Source: Tetragonia tetragonoides (taxonomy: Eukaryota > Streptophyta > Magnoliopsida > Caryophyllales > Aizoaceae). From it: 64,000 bases of DNA. The notes beneath the pieces are model-generated. The model was not told the DNA's origin, made no database searches, and was given only the letters and a program-made list of their open reading frames with translations. Of this stretch, positions 1 through 11,962 are shown piece by piece (the first letter of the stretch is position 1; each line of letters opens with the position of its first letter). The DNA lies in NCBI GenBank assembly GCA_038025085.1, contig CM076150.1, forward strand, positions 4,826,501 to 4,890,500, written 5' to 3'. The position numbers and the translations under genes were made by a program.

Positions 1-515
1 AACAAATTTACAAAGCCCAAATCTCAGCCAAGAAAGCAATCTACAGATCTCTCCTTCCCACTGATTAGTGATTCCCCATCATTCCATGGGCATAATACTT
101 TCCCTGCCCGGAATTGATACTAGGTTCACATGCCATTATTTCTTTATTGTTCAATATGACAAAATTTCAACCAAGAACCACATAATATGCCTGAAATTTT
201 GAACTCAGAAACAGAAAGCAGCTGCCACAGCTGGCTGCGCAACTCAAACGAGTACAAACATGCTGCGGTTACACCCACTCATAGTGACAATAGAAGCGTT
301 ATCTTTTTCTTTTTCCTTCCTGGATCACTTGCACGATACATTATATGTACACTGGACAAATTATCAATGCAAGTAATTATGAAAAGAAGGTACAAAGGTT
401 TTGTGGTCTGAAGGAACCCAAAGCAGTATATGCATTCACTATCAAGTATAAGAAAATCAATGTCTTGTATAACTAGTGGCAAGTGTAACTACTATTCCAA
501 CAAGGCAAAGTGTTG
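1..515. other. Flank and 3' UTR side of the GPCAT1-like remnant
   Basis: No coding region recognised. The short open frames here have no family features. The part nearest 515 should be the former 3' untranslated region of the minus-strand remnant that follows. Confidence 0.5.
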
Positions 516-1330
516 TTATATTGTCTTTGAGTTGCTGTTAGGTAGTTCAGTGTCACCAATTTGCTGATTTTCCACTGGACTCTCTGGCGGGGAGGACCCG
601 TCTACCTGAGTTTCAAGAGGTTGCCTCTGAGTTTTCTTTTTCTCCTTCTGTATCACCTGTCTAGGCATCACTTCTAGCACAAAGCTTCCTCCATTCCAGA
701 GCTGCTGAGACCTTCAGAATTTGGAAGACCACGTGCAGTTCATATGACAGAAAGATGGGGACTGTAAGAGCCATGGTTGCAACAGTGAACAGGGCTTGAT
801 ACAAGATATACATCAAAAGGCGATTCTGATCCCCAAGCAAGCCGCTCAGGCGCCACCATACATTGTTTGCTTTCTGAGCTTTCTTTGAAAGTTCCCTATC
901 ACCAAATGTCAGAAATAAGTTGAGATTTTAGCAATCCAAAAAATGTAATAATTTTGACACGGATGAAATCAGTAAAATCTTCTCAGGGAAGCATCAACAA
1001 ATTCGTAGATTTTCTTTTACTTCCCTGCAAACCTCCTCTCAAGTCATATTCTATCCCACAACATCAAAAAACACCCATTAGGTAGTATTGTGGCAAGTAA
1101 AAACTGGGTAAGATTCATGTGCTTCTTATACCTCTGCTGTTCCATTAGAGCAGAGACTACACATATTATACTGCATCCAGAATTGTAAGATAAAAGAATT
1201 ACCTGTAAGAAGTCATAACTTCTGGATCTCTCAACAGCCTTTGTCTGCGGAGGACATTAACAATCAAAAAATAGAGAACTTGCCACAGGGTGTAAGCAAT
1301 CAAGGGAACTAGAAACAGCCATGTCCACAG
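516..1330 (-). pseudogene. GPCAT1: GPCAT1-like glycerophosphocholine acyltransferase, 3' fragment
   Basis: Two minus-strand exons remain. The first (about 1330 to 1203) encodes a hydrophobic stretch ending in [19 protein letters not shown] and stops at a GT donor. The second (895 to 516) follows an AG acceptor and continues with [24 protein letters not shown] and a membrane segment. From memory of the family this is the C-terminal part of plant GPCAT1 (GPC1 / DUF2838), a multi-pass membrane enzyme that acylates glycerophosphocholine. Two lesions are visible. Near 690-697 two bases appear lost: the frame reads ...[10 protein letters not shown] and soon stops, while the other frame resumes with [16 protein letters not shown] and ends at 516. 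The upstream exon is also cut at about 1330, where LINE sequence begins, and no earlier exons were found up to 6.1 kb. A sequencing indel could mimic the frameshift but not the truncation. Confidence 0.8.
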
Positions 1331-2471
1331 GTATGATTTGTATTCTATATAAAGTTAATCGTAATTTTTTCTGGAACAAAGCTTCGAAAAGCATTTCTCC
1401 CAACCTTATTGGCTGGGACAAAATTTGTCGTCCGAAGAGTTTGGGTGGTCTAGGCCTTAAAAAGGCAGAATCAATTAATAAAGCCATGCAAATGAAACTC
1501 ATTTGGAAGATACTAAAAGAACCAGAAAGTAAATGGGTTCGTTTAGTTGAAAAAAAATACCTTAAAGGGACACATACCTTAGAATACTCAAAAAGAAAAA
1601 ATAGCTCATGGCAATGGACAAACTTATTGAAAGTTAGAAGTCTCTTTAAGAAAGGACTTAGATGGCAGGTTGGTGATGGACAAAGTATCAAGTTTTGGAC
1701 GGATACTTGGGTCTCCCCGATCCCTTTTCAAGAAATGTTTTTCGATGATCAGTCAGATGACCCTCTCTTTGATTTAAATATTCCTGTCAGCACCTTTATG
1801 CTCACTTCGGGAGGTTGGGATGTACACCTTCTTTCTAGAATTGTTCCCCTGGATACTGTTCAAGCTATCTTAGGAATCCCGATACCTCTAAATGAAGCAT
1901 CTGATAAATGGTACTGGGGGTACTTTGCGGATGGTAATTTTTCTTGCAAGTCTGCAACTTGGATTGCCCAAGGCTTAGAAAGTCGTTTCAAAGAGAAATG
2001 TGATTTCAGCTGGATATGGACTATTAATATATCTCCGAAAGTTAAAATTTTTCTTTGAAAGCTATGTCTTGATGGTCTACCTACAAAGCGGCGTCTTCAA
2101 CAAAGTAAGGTCTTTATTCCCCAAGAGTGTGTTTTCTGTAATTTTCATAGTGAAGATAAATATCATCTTTTCTTCGAATGTCCTAATTTCATTCAAACTC
2201 TTCATGAAGTTAAAAATCTATGCAATGCTCATTTTAATCTACCTCAAGATGACTCCCTGATTTTTACGGAATGTCTCAACTTACTAAGAAAACAACTCTC
2301 TGAAGAAAACTTAATCTTATTAATTATAACATGGTGGATGTTCTGGTTTGCCAGAAATAAAGTCATCTTTAATGACTTGGTTACAAGCCCCTTACAAATA
2401 GTACTTTCTGCCAAAATTAGTTTTCAAGAGTGGTACAATATTCCTCTCAAGCAATTGGACTTCAGCACTAA

Positions 2472-2728
2472 GGCTCCGTTTGATTCACCTAGATAAAACT
2501 GAACTGAACTGAACTGAACTGATTTTTTGAACTTGACCGTTAACCATTTAAAATTCGTCCAAACATAGTCAATATTGGACTCATTTGAAAGTATGCGTTG
2601 AGATCTTTCCGATGACATAATTTACATCATGAAATTATTTCGGAATAAAAAGTTATATGAGTAATAAAGTTACGCATGAACTGAACTGAACTGAATTTAA
2701 GTAAAATTAAGGTGAATCAAACAGAGCC
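2472..2728. mobile_element. Tourist-like MITE (PIF/Harbinger type), copy 1
   Basis: Terminal inverted repeats GGCTCCGTTTGATTCACCT and its partner ending AGGTGAATCAAACAGAGCC bound a 257-bp element flanked by TAA on both sides, the 3-bp target preference of PIF/Harbinger elements. Just inside each end is a run of GAACT units. It interrupts the LINE between the zinc-binding and RNase H segments, so it is younger than the LINE. A second copy lies in opposite orientation at 62893-63159. Confidence 0.85.
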
Positions 2729-3138
2729 TAAGGGTCTTTTTAAAACAAAGAAATCGGCAAAAGAACCCCGGCCAAATATAAAGTAGGCTAAACCAAGACA
2801 AGATTATATTAAATTAAATTTTGATGGATCAAAAATTGCCAATGGCAAATCTGCAGTTGGATTTGTTTTAAGAAATTCGCTGGGAGAACCATCACTATTT
2901 GGTGCTACACCTTGTGGCACTAGCTCAGTTCTTATGGCCGAAGTCATTGGTTTAAGGAAAGGGGTCAGAGCTGCTCTTTCAATGGGATATAAAAATGTTA
3001 CCATAGAAGGAGATAATTTGACGGTAATTAAGGCAATCAGAGCAGAGTGGCACATTTCTTGGAAGGTAGAAAATATTTTAATAGATACCAAGAAAGATTT
3101 ACACCATTTTGATAAAGTTGAAGTCCTACACTGTTAAC

Positions 3139-3507
3139 GAGAAGCAAATAAGGTAGCGAATTTCTTAGCAAATTTTGGTCACAATTGTCACCGTCCTCTC
3201 CGGTGGTCATCCTCTTTTCACCCGTCCCTAGCCAACTTATTGGCGCAGGACCTTTTAGGCTAACCTTATTGGTTGCCTGGTCTTTTCTTGCCTTATCCAC
3301 AAAAAGAAAAAAAAGGTAGCGAGAAGCAAATAAGGTAGCGAATTTCTTAGCAAATTTTGGTCACAATTGTCACCGTCCTCTCCGGTGGTCATCCTCTTTT
3401 CACCCGTCCCTAGCCAACTTATTGGCGCAGGACCTTTTAGGCTAACCTTATTGGTTGCCTGGTCTTTTCTTGCCTTATCCACAAAAAGAAAAAAAAAAAA
3501 AAAAAAA
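3139..3507. repeat. 182-bp tandem duplication of the LINE 3' end
   Basis: The stretch starting at GAGAAGCAAATAAGGTAGCG (3139) and ending in the A-rich tail near 3316 is repeated almost base for base from 3321 to 3507. The duplicated unit covers the last RNase H codons, the 3' UTR and the tail. Confidence 0.9.
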
Positions 3508-3547
3508 CCCAAACCCTAACCCTAACCCTAACCCCAACCCCAACCCC
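3508..3547 (+). repeat. Telomere-like repeats (CCCTAAA/CCCTAA type)
   Basis: Immediately after the LINE poly(A) come CCCAAA, three CCCTAA-type units and two CCCCAA variants. This could be an interstitial telomeric remnant or a long telo-box of the kind found in plant promoters and leaders. A second short run (AACCCTAACCCTAA) occurs at 5863-5876. Confidence 0.7.
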
Positions 3548-3752
3548 TCTTTCTCTGTCTCTCCATCCTCTTTCTCTCTCCCTCCTGCTCCGATCTGAGC
3601 TCAGCCACCGAGCCACAACCAAGCTCACGACGGCCACCGAGCCGGCGAGGCCAAGCACCGAGCGAGCTCCTGCGACTCTGCGACAGCACCACCGAGCACG
3701 GCGTCCAGCTCAGATCGAGCGACAGCAACCGAGCCACCATCGATTCAGCGCG
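3548..3752 (+). other. Leader-like GC-rich segment ending in a splice donor
   Basis: A pyrimidine-rich stretch leads into about 150 bp of GC-rich DNA and ends at CGCG|GTAAGTCC, a near-perfect plant 5' splice site. It has no useful open frame on the plus strand. It may be a 5' UTR exon of a gene or of the hAT element whose coding part begins at 6726 just after a good acceptor (TTTTTCCAG at 6695). That link is inference. Confidence 0.35.
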
Positions 3753-6695
3753 GTAAGTCCTCCTCCCTTCCATCTCACTTTGATCTTTATAACTTTGGTT
3801 TTTCAATTTTCACTTTTTTCTCTGTTATGGAATGGGTTGCTTGGCATATTGGTGACTAAACGTTTGAACACTGTTTACAACACACCATTAGTTTCCTTGT
3901 AATCTAAATTACATTTATACATATCTTAATTGGGACAGTCACAATCATATTCTTGGTGTAAATGACTGAAAAAGGCCAAGTCAGAAACCAGAACTGTTAG
4001 TGCATTAGCAATGGCTAACCACTGTAAATATGCAATTCCTTTTAATTATGGCCTACGAATATCCCATACGCCATGGCTGTTGCTTTCGTTAGCACCAGGA
4101 AAGGCAATGTAGCAAATTCCAAATAAATCAAACAAAACAAAGTACAGATTAGTGTCTGACATAGACTCATGAAATGACAGAATAACATTGGGCAGTGAAC
4201 AGTTCAACATAGACTCGAAATCTTTTATCTATTCACATGTTGTAGCTTCTGTGGTCAAATTGATATGTTATCCCCAAACCAAAGTTGTTGTAAGCACTCC
4301 ATTAATGAGAGCATTGGTGCTTTTCTGAGTTGGATGCTCTGTTGTACCATCTTTTACATCTGTGAGTGGGAATTTCAGCAGTTGCCGTTGTAGTTGCAGG
4401 CATACAAAGAGTCCAATTAACAACCAAAACACATCAAAGACTAAAAGAGTGCATACCAGTCAATCAGAAACTTAAGAGACCGTCCTAAAGGGTCTCCCAG
4501 TGGCTACTGCCTGATTAGGATATCTCCATAGCATTCTCAGTTGTGAAAGCTCTAAATTTCCACATATAACTTCATGGCAGAGTCGAAAGAAAACCAAGCC
4601 GAATAAAATCAAACAATGATGAACCTAGCAGAATAAAATCAAATGATGATGAACTTAGCAGAATAAATCAAGTTGTGAGTTGTGAGCAGAACTTGCAGCA
4701 CGCTTCAACGTGAAAAAGAACATTAAAAATAAATAAAACAACAGCAATTAGAACGTCAGACCTTAAGGGAAACAGAGAGTATAAGAGATGTAGTTAAGTT
4801 GTTGAATAAACTTAGAGCCACCTGATCATACTAACATTGTGGCATCACTGAATAAGATTTGGATGCACATAATTAATATGTGTAGTCATAAGTCACCTTT
4901 TGTAAAAAGGGAAAAAATAGATGTCTGCATGTGCATCTTAACAGTTTTGATTCAAGTCATTTGAGTGACACCCGTTCTTTGATCATGTTTTATATTCCGC
5001 TCCTAGATAATTGGATACCATAATGGACCTCGTCAGATTTTGCCCCTCACTTGGCCGATGAAATTGATCTGCATTGATGTACAGGATGTTAGTTAAGCCG
5101 TGCTGTAAATACACCGTGTAGATTCAATCCCTACTGGAGAGACAATAGAGGAGTGATAAACGGAATCAAAGAACCTTTGCATTTCAGGTGCTAGATTTAA
5201 AATTTCAAACCAACACAAAGGTTTAGCAAACAAATGAATACATGGTATAAGGACACTGGTGTATCAACATAAGACATACTATATTGTCAAAACATAAGAC
5301 CACAGTTGAGATGGCCCAATAGCAGAGTATAAGATTTGTGTTGCATAGCCATCCACCAGAAGTAAGAATACGAAGCCTTATATCGTACACACAGAAGCAC
5401 ACAAATATAACCTACTAAAAAAAATAGTAACTGACATCTTATAACACATACAAATATAGGACTTTGGGAATAAACACAATGCTTGATTTAGACAATACAA
5501 ATTATTGTCCATATATGTAGCCACTACTATTTGATCTTTCTTTATCAGATTCTATCAAATGATCCAATCCAAATTCCAAACAACGGATTTCATAATAAAG
5601 TGTTTGATAAAATCAAACTCTGTTTATCGAACTATGTTTGGTAGATGACAGACAAACAAACAAAGTAAGAAAAAAAAAGCGGCATAATTTTTTAGGAACA
5701 TAAACTCTGTACTAAAAGAACAGTGATATTAATTTCGTAATGGAAAAATAGAGCACAAATAGTACAAACCCTTACACTAATTGTGAACAAAGCGAAATTA
5801 AGTCTCTGTTCTTTGAGAGTATCAAATTTGTAACAGAAAAAAATTAAAAAACAAAAAATAAAAACCCTAACCCTAATTAGAAAATTAATAATGAAATTAT
5901 TACAAAGATGAAATGGGAAAGAGATAAGTTTACCATTAACTGAAGTGTCGATCAATATCTTCCGTTCTCACCGAAAGAGAGTGAGAGAGTCAGAGTTCTT
6001 TTACCATGGCTGAATTGCTAGGAAAATGAAATGAGATTTGTTTACCATGGCTGTCGATTCCACGCCGTATCTCATTGTAGTGCTCTACGGCCGCTTTGTC
6101 AACTGGATTCACATCAATTCGACGTTGTATTCTATCAGGTGGGCATTTGAATTTCACCCAAATTCATTTATATCTCATGCTCAATAAGTTAGAATAACTC
6201 AATGCTATGAAGATAATGATTAACACATAGCAACAATTCATATCAAGACGAACAACAAAATAAACTAGCAAACTAAGCCTTGATTTGGGGGGTTTGGAAA
6301 GAGAGGGACCTTTACCTTGCCATGAGAGAGATGAAGAGGGGGAGGAGGGAAGAGAGAGAGAGAGTAACTTATCGTTACAGAAACTTCTGAAGGGGTGTGT
6401 TGTGTGGGGACTGTTCCTTGTTTTTTGAGAGAAAACGGTCTTGCTCTTTTTCATCTGTCCTTCACTATTCCTTTTTTTTGTATTTGACTTTTTCTTGGCC
6501 CCTCAACATATGATGTGGCAGTCTAGATGGCTGCTGATGTGTCATCCTCTGGTTTAATTTTTGTGTTTTAAACTAATTATATAGATTCTGCTTAGTTAGT
6601 TATTTAATTGCTTAATTGACTGTTTGCTTTCTGTATTCTGTCCATACTTTTCTGTTTGCTTGGTTGCTTCCTGTTTTGCTGCCTTATTTTTCCAG
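3753..6695. other. Non-coding stretch, possible intron
   Basis: No supported gene. The stretch is AT-rich with short open frames only. It holds a telo-box at 5863-5876, two direct copies of TTACCATGGCTG (about 6001 and 6040) and a short GA run near 6344-6362. If 3752 and 6696 are true splice borders, this is one long leader intron. Confidence 0.4.
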
Positions 6696-6725
6696 GTGCT
6701 TGAATTGTTGTAAATTTGTTGAAAT

Positions 6726-7430
6726 ATGGATGGTAGTAGTAGTTCTGGTGGGGGATTTCAAAGTGGCTCAGCATCATGTAATAATAGTGTTACCAGTGAA
6801 GAAATGAAATTATATCCTTTGTGGCAATTTGTGAAAAGGGGTGAAAGAACATCAATAACAGGGAGTGGTAATTGTATTTGGGAATGCTCATTTTGTAAAA
6901 TCACTAAGCAAAGTTCTTATACTAGAATCCATGCTCACTTATGAAAGAGAAGGGACAAGGCATTGCTGCTTGTGCGAAAGTTTAAACCAGAGAAATTGCA
7001 ACCTTTAGGAAACTAGAGGATGAAAGTGAATTGTATAAGAAACCTTGTGCTGAAAAGAGACCTCCATTACCAAACCAAACAGTCACTCATTCTAGTTCAT
7101 ATCAATCTAGTGTCCCCCACCCCCTTCAAGTCGATTTTTTGGGAATTTGAAAAAAAGAAATAGTGACAAAACCAACTCCATTTCTGATGCTTTTGATATT
7201 CAGAATCGTAATCAATTGGATTATAAGGTTGCTAGGATGTTTTACACTGGAGGATTAGCCTTTAACCTTGCTAGAAACCCATACTATTTTGATTCTTACA
7301 CCTTTGCTGCTGAGCATAATCTGTCTGGTTATGTACCACCTGGTTATAATAGGCTAAGAACCACTTTACTCCAACAAAAGGAAAATGTTGAGAATTTTAG
7401 AAGATATTGGATGTCTTGAGATGGCAGAAG
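6726..7430 (+). pseudogene. hAT transposase, N-terminal part (broken)
   Basis: The frame from 6726 encodes a BED-type zinc finger (LYPLWQFVKRG, then WECSFC and SSYTRIHAHL) and stops at 6942. A second frame from about 7147 has the block that follows it in this hAT subfamily: QLDYKVARMFYTGGLAFNLARNPYYFDSYTFAAEHN and LSGYVPPGYNRLRTTLLQ, quoted here with changes of frame and a gap between the two pieces left as they are. It then ends at 7417. The catalytic RNase H-like core and the C-terminal dimerisation region are absent at this site, so only a fossil of the DNA-binding end remains. Confidence 0.8.
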
Positions 7431-7853
7431 TATCTCTTGATGAGCCAGAGTTAGAGAATGAAATCATAAGGGATGATTTTGTGAACTTTGGGTTGTAAGT
7501 TGTGAAGTTTGATTCTTTTTATGTTTGAGTTGTAACTTGTAAGACTATAAGTGTAAAACCGTTGTTTTGTAAGACTTTAATGTTTGCTTATGTTGATGGT
7601 TAAAACTATATGGTTTTGTTGTGTTGATGTGTTATTTTCTAAAAAGTTTGTTTTTTTCCCCTTTTTTTTTAATATATTATTATATTATATACTGCCGTAT
7701 CAGGGATCCGGAAATTTTTGAAATTGCAGTATCCCGTATCCGTACTCGTATTGTTGTCAAATTTGCCGTTCCAATTTTGGAGAGAGACAAAGGCGCAAAA
7801 CAGGGTCAATAGACCCCCAAAGGGAAGGCCAAAGTCCCGAAACAACAATAACA
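7431..7853. other. hAT remnant to BPG2 leader
   Basis: No gene. It includes an AT-rich stretch (7650-7692) and a cluster of CGTATC-like hexamers at 7694-7755. The 5' UTR of the following GTPase gene presumably starts near 7760-7800. Confidence 0.4.
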
Positions 7854-10800
7854 ATGTCTGTCTTGTTATCTGCATTTGCACTTCCTTCACTCACTAACAC
7901 TAAAACCAGCTATTCTCGAGATAGCACGGGAGAAAGAAGCATAATCACAGCGTTTCCTTCTCTCACCGGTAAGTTCATATTTCTCCTTTCTTTTGTTTTC
8001 TATGTTTATCCACTTTGCTTATTTTTATCTTGCATTAGAATCAAACAGATACCCATTTCTCTAAATTATGAATGCTTAACAGGGTTGAACAGGAAAAATA
8101 GCTCATTTATATGTTTATCTGTAAAGGGTCAATCAAAATATGTTATTAATGGGAAAAATTTGAGGAGAAGTGTGGGGAAGGTGGTTTTAAGTGAGGGGAG
8201 AGATGAGGATGAGAGCTATGGGCTTATATGTCCAGGTTGTGGGGTTTATATGCAAGATAAAGAACCAAATCATCCTGGGTTTTATAAGAAAAGGAAGGTT
8301 GAGGTCTCAGATGTGGATGAATTTGAGGAGACAATTGAGGGTTTAGTGGTTGAGGATTTTGATGGAGAAAGAGAGGAGGAAGAGGATTTTGATGATGAAA
8401 TTGAGGGTAATTTTGATGGGGAAGAAGAAGAGGAAGAGGGTTTTGAACCTTTTGATGATGAAATTGAGGGTAACTTGGAGATAAGTGATGTAGAGGCCGA
8501 GGGCGATTTGGAAGTGGAGGATGGGGTTGATTGGGATAGTGAAGAATGGGAGGAGGATTTGGATGGGGAGGATGGTGATGATATGGATGGAGTGGATGGG
8601 TTTTCGCCTGCTAGTGTTGGGTATGGTAATATCACTGAGGAGGTAGTGAAGGAGAATGAGGAGAAGAAGAAGAAACTGTCAAAGTCGGAGAGGAAGAGGT
8701 TAGCTAGAGAAGCTCGGAAAGAAATTGAAGAGGTTACAGTTTGTGCTCGGTGTCATTCTTTGAGGAATTATGGGCAGGTGAAGAATCCAACAGCTGAGAA
8801 CTTGATACCCGATTTCGATTTTGATAGGCTGATCAGCACCCGGTTGATGAAACCTGCTACAGCAGATTCAACGGTTGTGGTTATGGTTGTTGATTGTGTT
8901 GATTTTGATGGGTCATTCCCAAAACGTGCTGCTAGGTCTTTGTTCAAGGCTTTGGAGGGAACACATGATGCTAGGGTTAGCAAAAAGTTGCCTAAGCTAG
9001 TCTTGGTTGCGACTAAGGTTGATCTCCTTCCATCTGAAGTTTCACCTACAAGGTTAGATACATGGGTTCGTCGGCGTGCAAGGGTTGCAGGGGCTCCAAA
9101 GCTCAATGCTGTTTATTTGGTTAGTTCTCGAAAGGATTTGGGGGTAAGGAATTTATTGTCATTCATTAAAGAATTAGCTGGCCCTCGAGGGCATGTGTGG
9201 GTTATTGGGGCTCAGAATGCTGGAAAATCTACTTTAATCAACACATTTGCAAAAAAAGAAGGGGCTAAAGTTACAAAGCTCACTGAAGCGGCAATTCCTG
9301 GGACGACGCTCGGGATACTGAGGGTTGGAGGGATTTTGTCTGGCAAGGCCAAGATGTATGATACCCCCGGACTATTGCATCCATACTTGATGTCCATGAG
9401 ATTAACCAGGGAAGAGCAGAAAATGATTGAGATACGGAAAGAGTTACGACCTCGGAGTTACAGAATAAAGGCAAGTATATACTCACTAAATACTTGTGAA
9501 TTTGTTTTATTAGTGTTCCTGTTAGTTTTCAATGGGTCGTGAAAACACCTGATTGAAGTGTACGAGATCTGCTGATGTATATTACTGTATTCATTACACA
9601 AGTTTGTCAACATAATCGATTACTGAATCTTTGCCAATTTCTTGCTGGCCTCCTTGATTGATTTTGAATGAAACAAAGTCTCACTTTTCTGGCTGGTCTA
9701 TCAGTGATTTCTTTGTACCATAGAAACTTATAATCTGTCGTTATATGGATTTTGATTGTTAAAAGCCAATTATGGTTAGATTAGAATGATCTAATTTGAA
9801 GAGAACAATGTCAATTTGACTTCTTCTTGGGTGTGCTTGCAATTCGCAGGTAGGGCAGACAATTCATGTTGGTGGCATAGTGAGACTGGACCTTGTCCAA
9901 GCATCTGTTCAGACAATTTATGTGACGATCTTTGCATCACCGAATGTGTCTCTTCATCTAGGCAAAACCGAAAATGGTGATGAAACCTGGAGAAAGCATG
10001 TTGGTGTCAGGTTACAGGTAATTATTTAGCTTAATGGTATCTTTCCCATGTTCTCTGTCTTTCCTTTATTTCCAGTTGTTGTGCCATTATCTTGTCTGTG
10101 AAAACTTTGAGAATGAACATCAACATGTGCCATACAAAATACAATACCATCACCCTATCACCTGGTGCCTCTTTCTATTAGAGGAACACCCTTTCTAGTA
10201 GACCCTTGATTGGGAAGACGTGGACTGGCCTAATGCTTGACAATGAATAAGAACCACAAAGTATCAGGACATTTGATTTAGTTTGTTATGACACAAAGTT
10301 CAAAAGTTGCCTAATACAGTAGTACTCTTTCGACTCTGTTGAATAGGTACAAAAATTGGACGATTACGTTTTACTTATATATGAATACTACACCACAGCA
10401 TTGTACCCCATGCCTCGCATGGGCTCTTATCAAAGATGGGTTACTGTTTATGGGAGGGGAGGGGGACTGTCAACTGTCAAGTGTGCACAACTGTGCCATA
10501 CTGCCCTGCAATCACAAAGAGACTACTTTGTGGGACATTTGACTTCACTTATAAACTTTGAAAATTTTCTGTAGTGTCTCTTTACTTTGTTGAAAACAGA
10601 CATAAATGAATACAATAGGCCCCCATAAAATCAGCTTTGTGACCATCACTTGTATCATGGAACCTTTGCATATCGAAGCCTATCTAAGACCCATGATAAT
10701 ATGATAGTTGTAGGATAGTTCAATTGAATTTATCTCTGATAGCTAGTCATTTGTAAGATGACTGATAATTTCTTGGCTAAAAGCCTATATGTTTGTGGTG

Positions 10801-11962
10801 GAATGGTGAACTCTAATTGTTTGGACAATAACTGAGTGTTGTAGCCTAGTGCCCCCCTTGGGAGGGGCAGGTACACCTTAGACTTTGTCTAGCATTATAC
10901 TAATTTGTAGACTAGGAGGTTATGCCTTCACATTTCTGATGCTATTAAGCTCTTTCATTGCAGCAATATGACTGGATATAGTGAAGTTCTTACGATTAGT
11001 AATGTCTGTCTGACATAGTAACATGTGTTTATTGATGGTAAATAAATCATAGCACTCCTCTCATTAAGGCCTACCAATGCTTCCAGACGAGATAACTAAC
11101 TAATGATTGGGGTAACAAAGCATCTAATGTATTATTCAACAGATCCTATCAACATTGGTTGCTAGCCTAGCAGAGTGTCATGTCAAGTGACAGTTTATGA
11201 GTTCATTCAAATAGGTTCAACAAGCTTACTTTTTTTGATGATGTAATGGAAGCTACATGCTCCATTTAGGGATTATGGATAACATAATCATTGGAAGCAA
11301 TTATTTGCCAAAAGGTTACCTTTAGTTTGTGAACCTTTTTCCCAAGGAAAAGAAAGGAATCCAAGCATAGAGGAGCAAGCTTGTTCACCTGTTTTTCGTT
11401 ATTCTGAGATATCTCATGCTACTATCAAGTGTGCATTGTCTCCTACCATAAACTAGATGTGATTTATGAAAATAACAATCTTATGATTATCTGAATTGAT
11501 GGAATGCTTTGAGCAAGAGTTTGTTTTCATGTGATCGAATATATTCTTGCAAGTTGCAACTCACCCTAAGTTTTTTTCTTTCCTTTCGTTTTTTGGGTTA
11601 TCTTCTCTCAGCCTCCGATCGGTACAGATCAACTTCCAGAACTGGGGGATTGGAAAGAAAGAGAATATAAAGTGACTGGAACAAGTTGGGATGTAAATAG
11701 TTCTGACATTGCAGTAGCTGGATTAGGCTGGCTTTCCCTGGGCCTCAAAGGCCAGGCAACCTTGAAGCTAAGGACTTATGATAGTATTGATGTTGTCTTA
11801 CGTGAACCTTTGGTTCTTGATCGGGCTAAATTTCTTGAACGACCTGGATTTTGGTTGCCCCAGGCAATATCTGATGCTATTAGCAACCAGAGTAAGCTTG
11901 AAGCTCAAAAACAGCAGCAGCTTGATGAGGAGTCTGAAATGCTTCTAGATGTGTCCGCCTAA
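7854..11962 (+). CDS. BPG2: Chloroplast circularly permuted GTPase BPG2 (YqeH-like)
   Basis: Four exons: 7854-7968, 8083-9470, 9850-10017 and 11612-11962, giving 673 codons in one frame. The N-terminus is Ser/Thr-rich and fits a chloroplast transit peptide. A zinc-binding pair follows (CPGC from Cys88, CARC from Cys259), separated by an exceptionally Asp/Glu-rich insert (about residues 108-212). The GTPase motifs are in permuted order: G4 TKVD (349-352), G5-like SSRKD, G1 GAQNAGKST (414-422), G3 DTPG (465-468). This order is diagnostic of the YqeH/BPG2 group, which acts in plastid ribosome and rRNA maturation; Arabidopsis bpg2 mutants are pale green. The second intron has the donor AAG|GCAAGT, a GC-AG intron; the other two are GT-AG. 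Exon joins keep the protein continuous (SYRIK|VGQTIHVGG; GVRLQ|PPIGTDQLPE). Confidence 0.93.

Larger units (their letters stand above)
1331..3507 (+). mobile_element. 5'-truncated LINE (L1-type) with RNase H domain
   Basis: Plus-strand coding remnant of a plant L1-type ORF2. The frame from about 1348 (VNRNFFW...) runs through the segment before the reverse-transcriptase zinc-binding domain. It is broken at 2056 by TGA where the family has Trp, then resumes and shows CVFCNFHSEDKYHLFFEC, the zf-RVT cysteine/histidine pattern. After an inserted MITE it continues into an RNase H domain (about 2815-3160: LNFDGS, MAEVIGL, EGDN, then REANKVANFLA). A stop lies just before REAN, and the usual last Asp of that motif is replaced. 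The 3' end is A-rich and ends in about 20 A at 3488-3507. The endonuclease and most of the reverse transcriptase are missing, so this copy is dead. No clear target-site duplication is seen. Confidence 0.85.

Noticed and set aside
1321..2058. Start codon at 1321 as a real gene start
   Set aside because: The ATG lies at the junction with GPCAT1. The protein is an internal piece of LINE ORF2, not a gene start.
8282..8635. 117-residue minus-strand frame, Ser/Pro-rich
   Set aside because: It is the antisense shadow of the acidic (GAT/GAA-rich) region of BPG2.
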